A DNA stretch of 64,000 nt from Iodidimonas nitroreducens (lineage in GTDB: Bacteria > Pseudomonadota > Alphaproteobacteria > Sphingomonadales > Rhodothalassiaceae), in assembly GCF_008579165.1 (NCBI RefSeq), contig NZ_BKCN01000001.1. One strand, given 5' to 3'. The number at the start of each line of letters is the position of its first letter. The first letter of the stretch is position 1. Made by a program: the position numbers and the translations under genes. Positions 60,489-64,000 of this stretch are shown here, in pieces. Below the pieces are notes generated by a model. That model saw nothing but the letters and a program-made list of their open reading frames with translations, did no database searches and was not told the origin of the DNA.

Positions 60489-61474
60489 GGCGCCAATGGC
60501 AAAGATCCGGCTTTTCCGGCGCGCAGGGTGGAAAGCCGCGCCAGCCCAATGCCCAAAAGCACCATCAAGGCCCCGATCAATTCGCGTCCGCCCATGGATT
60601 CGGCAAATAAAAGCCAGGCGGCCAGGCTGGCCACCACCGGCTGCAATAAAAGGCTGAGGGCGGAAAAGGCGGCGGGCAGATGCGCCAGCGCATAAATGAT
60701 CAGGCCTTGGCCCATGATCTGGCAGATCACCGCCAATCCCCATAAAATGAGCCAGCCTTGGGGGGTTTCGGGCCACAGCGTTTCCCCGCTGCCATAGGCC
60801 ACCGGCAAAAGAGCGAGGGCGGTGACGATGGCGGTCCACAACAAGACCTCCAAAGCGCCGATATGCGCCCGCAGGCGGGATGCGGTCATGAAATAACCCG
60901 CATACATTAAGGCCGTGGCCACCCCCAGGCCATCGCCCAGAAGCCGTTCGGGGGAAAAGCGCAGGCTCACCCCCATCAGGATGATCGCCCCCGCCATCGC
61001 CGCCATAAGGCCCAGCAAAAACAGGCCGCTAAAGCGTTCCTTGAACAGAACAAAGCTGAACAGGGCGACAAAAACCGGGTTCAGATTGGCCAGCAAAGTG
61101 GCATTGGCAACGGATGTGAGGGTGATCGACCAATGCCAAAGCCCCAGATCGGCAGCGAAAAACAGGCCACACAGGATCAAAAGCCCGCGATGGCGTGTCA
61201 AAAGCTTGTGGCCCTGTGCTTTCAAGTCGCCAATGGCGTCCACAGCAGGATCAAGAACCGCTGAAGGGGGCTTTGGGGGGTGGCGGCGCATATGCCGCAA
61301 AGCCAGCCACAGCATTAAAAGCGGGATAGAAAGCGCAATCCGCCAAAAGGCGCTGGAAACCGGCCCCACATCCGAAAGACGGACGAAAATCGGCGCAAAA
61401 CCAATCCCAACCGCCCCCAAAAGCAGGGCGGCAAAAGCGCGGGAGGCTGGCTTTGAAAGCGCTTTATCAATCAT
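60470..61474 (-). CDS. EamA-family (drug/metabolite) transporter
   Basis: 334 residues. Two EamA repeats with about ten helices (for example FAALLLGAVGIGFAPIFVRL, LLILCGLFFAADLGLWHWS, GLFLLGLMAAMAGAIILMG and LIGALMVLLGIGLARL), inner membrane. Between the first two helices there is a cytoplasmic loop with a Pro/Lys insertion (RRHPPKPPSAVLD). Exporter of unknown substrate. ATG 61474. Confidence 0.9.
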   Translation of the reverse strand: MIDKALSKPASRAFAALLLGAVGIGFAPIFVRLSDVGPVSSAFWRIALSIPLLMLWLALRHMRRHPPKPPSAVLDPAVDAIGDLKAQGHKLLTRHRGLLILCGLFFAADLGLWHWSITLTSVANATLLANLNPVFVALFSFVLFKERFSGLFLLGLMAAMAGAIILMGVSLRFSPERLLGDGLGVATALMYAGYFMTASRLRAHIGALEVLLWTAIVTALALLPVAYGSGETLWPETPQGWLILWGLAVICQIMGQGLIIYALAHLPAAFSALSLLLQPVVASLAAWLLFAESMGGRELIGALMVLLGIGLARLSTLRAGKAGSLPLAPKDKGA

Positions 61475-61608
61475 GCACAAGAACCTGTGGGATATCGGAC
61501 ATTCCAGATGGCGGATCTTGTGATCACAAAAACGTGAATATGCGATGCACAGGCTCCTGCTGTCTCTTATGTTGAAGCGACATCAGCGTCAAATGAAAGG
61601 CTTGTTCC

Positions 61609-62271
61609 ATGATCGATCTTTATACCGCCCCCACGCCCAATGGCTATAAGGTCTCTGTGACTTTGGAAGAAATGGGGATTGATTATCAGCTTCATGCCAT
61701 TGATCTGATGAAGGCCGAACAAAAGGAAGATTGGTTTTTAAAGATCAATCCCAATGGCCGAATCCCTGCCATTGTTGATCGCGATAATGATGATTTCGCG
61801 GTTTTTGAATCCGGCGCGATCATGCTGTATCTGGCGGAAAAATCCGGCAAGCTTTTGCCGACCGACAGCAAAAAGCGATCCCAGGTCATTCAATGGCTGA
61901 TGTTTCAGATGGGGGGGCTTGGTCCGATGCAGGGGCAGGCGAATGTGTTTACCCGCTATTTCCCCGAAAAAATCCCATCGGTGATTGCCCGCTATCAGAA
62001 TGAAACCATGCGTTTATACAGTGTGCTGGATAAAGCCTTGGAAGGCCGCGATTATCTGGTGGATGATTATTCCATCGCCGATATTGCCAATTGGTGCTGG
62101 GTGCGCAGCCATGCATGGTGCGGGCTGGAAATTGATAGCCTGCCGCATCTGAAAGCCTGGTCAGAGCGCATTGCCAGCCGTCCTGCGGCGGAAAAAGGGG
62201 TCATGGTGCCGCCACGCAATCTGGATGATGAAGCGGCGGTGAAGGCGGCGCAATCGATGCTCCAGCGTTGA
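61609..62271 (+). CDS. Glutathione S-transferase, YfcG/Nu type
   Basis: 220 residues. Thioredoxin-fold N-domain: LYTAPTPNGYKVSVTLEEMG with Thr/Asn in place of Cys, PNGRIPAIVD and FESGAIMLYLAEK. C-domain: QWLMFQMGGLGPMQGQANVF as in YfcG, the disulfide-bond reductase GST of E. coli. No own catalytic Cys, so it uses bound glutathione. ATG 61609; unrelated neighbours. Confidence 0.93.
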   Translation: MIDLYTAPTPNGYKVSVTLEEMGIDYQLHAIDLMKAEQKEDWFLKINPNGRIPAIVDRDNDDFAVFESGAIMLYLAEKSGKLLPTDSKKRSQVIQWLMFQMGGLGPMQGQANVFTRYFPEKIPSVIARYQNETMRLYSVLDKALEGRDYLVDDYSIADIANWCWVRSHAWCGLEIDSLPHLKAWSERIASRPAAEKGVMVPPRNLDDEAAVKAAQSMLQR

Positions 62272-62419
62272 GGCTATAAAAGCCGCCGATTTTGGGTCAA
62301 TCATCCGGGCCTGATCCCCTTTTCCTTGCGGTGGCGTCCCGGCTTGGGTAGCTTGATCCACAAAGAATAGAAGCCAATGTCAAGGCCAGCCACCGGCCCC
62401 CCAAGGAGGAGAAGAAACC

Positions 62420-63234
62420 ATGCGCCTCATACCCCTTATGCTTAGCGGGCTGCTTTTAGCCACCGCCCTTCCTGCTGTTGCTCAGGATCAACAGGCCATC
62501 GAAAAGGCGGTGACGGAAAATCCCTATCGCACCGATGATCAAAAGGCCCGGGATCAATATCGTCATCCTATTGAAACCCTTGAATTCTTTGGCATCACCC
62601 CCGGCATGACGGTGGCCGAGCCTTTACCCGGCTGGTATACTGAAATTCTGGGGGATCTGGTGCGGGACGAAGGCACCTATATTGCCCTTAATCTGCCGCC
62701 GCATCTTTATGATAATGCGGATCGTCGGGCGCGCACCCATGCCTGGCGCGATGGCTATATCGCCTCCAAAGGCGAACTGTTTGGCGACAAGGCCTTTGCC
62801 CGTTTCATGCTGACCAAGGACAATTTCGCCGCCGATAACAGCGTGGATGCCATTCTGGCCTTCCGCAGCCTTCATGGCTGGGTTTATTCCGATGTGCTCG
62901 ATAAAGCCCTGGCCGAATTCTACACGGTTTTAAAGCCGGGCGGTGTTTTGGGCGTGGTGCAGCATCGCGAGGATGAAGACAGCCCCAATACGCCTGCTGA
63001 TCGGCGTGGCTATTTAAAGCAGAGCTTTGTGATCGAGGCGATCGAGGCGGCGGGCTTTGTTCTGGAAGCGCAAAGCGAGATCAATGCCAATCCCAAAGAT
63101 ACCAAGGATTATGAAATCGGGGTGTGGGGCTGCCGCCGGTTTTGCGGGTGAACAGCGATGAAGAACGCCGCCGCAATGCCGCCATTGGCGAATCGGATCG
63201 CATGACCTTGAAATTCATCAAGCCGAAAAACTGA
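62420..63234 (+). CDS. Exported methyltransferase-like protein (frameshift)
   Basis: About 271 residues. Signal peptide (LIPLMLSGLLLATALPAVAQ), so the product is in the periplasm, yet the rest has a class I methyltransferase layout: FFGITPGMTVAEPLPGWYTEIL in the place of motif I, and FYTVLKPGGVLGVVQHRE as motif III/IV. Motif I lacks the Gly-rich GxGxG, so SAM binding is doubtful. A lost G near 63128 hides the true C-terminus, which continues LPPVLRVNSDEERRRN to the stop at 63232. AAGGAGGAG before the ATG. Function unknown. Confidence 0.85.
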
Positions 63235-63338
63235 GGAAAAAAAGGCATGGCCGCCGCTTTTCGGAGGTCATGCCTTTTGAGCGTCCGGCGGGTGGCGGCA
63301 CTTCCCGTGACCCGCTTTCTGTATCAGGATACCGCCCG

Positions 63339-64000
63339 ATGACGTCCCTCAAGAATCTGTCCCGATCCGATAATCTCAATATGGCGGATATTGCCCGGCT
63401 TGCCGGAGTTTCGGAATCCACGGTCTCGCGCGCTTTGGCCGATAGCCCGCTGGTTAATGCCAAAACCAAAGATCGCATCCGCAAGATCGCCCGGCAAAAT
63501 CATTATGTGGTGAATGAACAGGCGCGTAATTTTCGCTTGAAGCGCACCGGCACCATTGCCGTTGTCATCCCTATCGATGCCATTCAGCAACAGCCGATTT
63601 CCGATCCGTTTTTCATGGAATTGCTGGGGGCCATCGCCGATGCATTGAATGCCCGGGGTTTTGATCTGTTGCTCAGCCGCGCCGATGCCACCAATCCCAA
63701 ATGGTCGGCCATGGCTTTGGATAATGGCCGCGCCGATGGCACCATCATCATCGGCCAATCCACCCAGCATCAAACCCTGAACAAGATGGCCGATAGCGGG
63801 GCGCCCATGGTGGTTTGGGGGGGGGCGGCTTCCTGATCAGCGCTATACCACGGTGGGCTGCGATAATCTGGCGGGGGGTATGATGGCGACCCGACATCTG
63901 ATTGATCAGGGCCGCCGCCATATTGCCTTCATGGGGCATCGCGATTGGCCCGAGGTGGATTTGCGCTATCAGGCTATCTGGCGGCGCTCGATGCCGCTGG
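63339..64000 (+). CDS. LacI-family regulator (partial, frameshift)
   Basis: Helix-turn-helix MADIARLAGVSESTVSRAL followed by the hinge NAKTKDRIRKIARQ and a periplasmic-binding-like sensor domain (TGTIAVVIPIDAI, FDLLLSRADATN). The frame breaks in a run of nine G near 63820 (one G too many) and continues LPDQRYTTVGCDN to the window end, where it is cut. Likely sugar or nucleoside sensor; target genes lie beyond the window. Confidence 0.9.

Overview
The window is chromosomal DNA of an alphaproteobacterium. The evidence is the block rpsT-dnaA-(bactofilin, ParA-like)-dnaN-recF-gyrB preceded by ubiE-ubiB-coaBC-dut and mutM, a class I (archaeal-type) lysyl-tRNA synthetase, a RegB/RegA redox pair beside a Sco protein, a DUF3126 protein, and an ArsR-methyltransferase fusion in front of metF. 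GC content is moderate to high, with strong preference for GAT (Asp) and ATC (Ile) codons. The TonB receptor with a long plug and the several exported peptidases suggest a Sphingomonadales/Kordiimonadales-like heterotroph; the genus cannot be fixed from sequence reading alone.

Layout. 1-3.3 kb (minus): a translationally coupled methionine operon, ArsR-SAM methyltransferase > metF > metH part 1 > metH part 2 (cut by the window edge). 3.6-12.3 kb: MlaA, a tricorn-like S41 protease, and a divergent outer-membrane pair (alginate-export-type porin and TonB receptor) with a perfect FNR-type palindrome between them. 12.5-18.4 kb: a beta-oxidation operon (LiuR-type MerR regulator with its palindrome, acyl-CoA dehydrogenase, thiolase, hydratase/3-hydroxyacyl-CoA dehydrogenase). 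18.6-26.7 kb: lysK, AhpD-like protein, MoeB, Rrf2 regulator, dut, coaBC, ubiB, ubiE. 26.9-41 kb (plus): mutM, crotonase, rpsT, dnaA, bactofilin, ParA-like ATPase, dnaN, recF, gyrB, class A PBP. 41-47.3 kb: metallopeptidase, DUF3126, SleB hydrolase, RegA/RegB, ankyrin protein, Sco, YcgN-type protein, DUF962. 47.3-54.5 kb: pyrD, DUF952, acyl-CoA synthetase, large M14 peptidase, methyltransferase. 54.6-64 kb: a tRNA with CAU anticodon, fRMsr, NifU-like protein, folE, hisI, gloB, prolyl oligopeptidase, EamA transporter, GST, exported methyltransferase-like protein, LacI regulator (cut).

The gene order switches from mostly minus to mostly plus near 26.8 kb, and the AT-rich, dyad-rich stretch in front of dnaA (about 29.45-29.62 kb) is the best candidate for an origin or dnaA control region. 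The genes fit a picture of peptide and fatty-acid catabolism (tricorn-like, M14 and S9 peptidases, beta-oxidation), quinone-linked respiration sensed by RegB/RegA, and redox repair.

A dominant technical feature is that about 27 single- or two-base frameshifts break 21 genes, including dnaA, gyrB and lysK. Almost all are losses of one base in a short G, C or T run. The natural reading is sequencing or assembly error, so genes are annotated below across the breaks. No mobile element, prophage or CRISPR array was seen.
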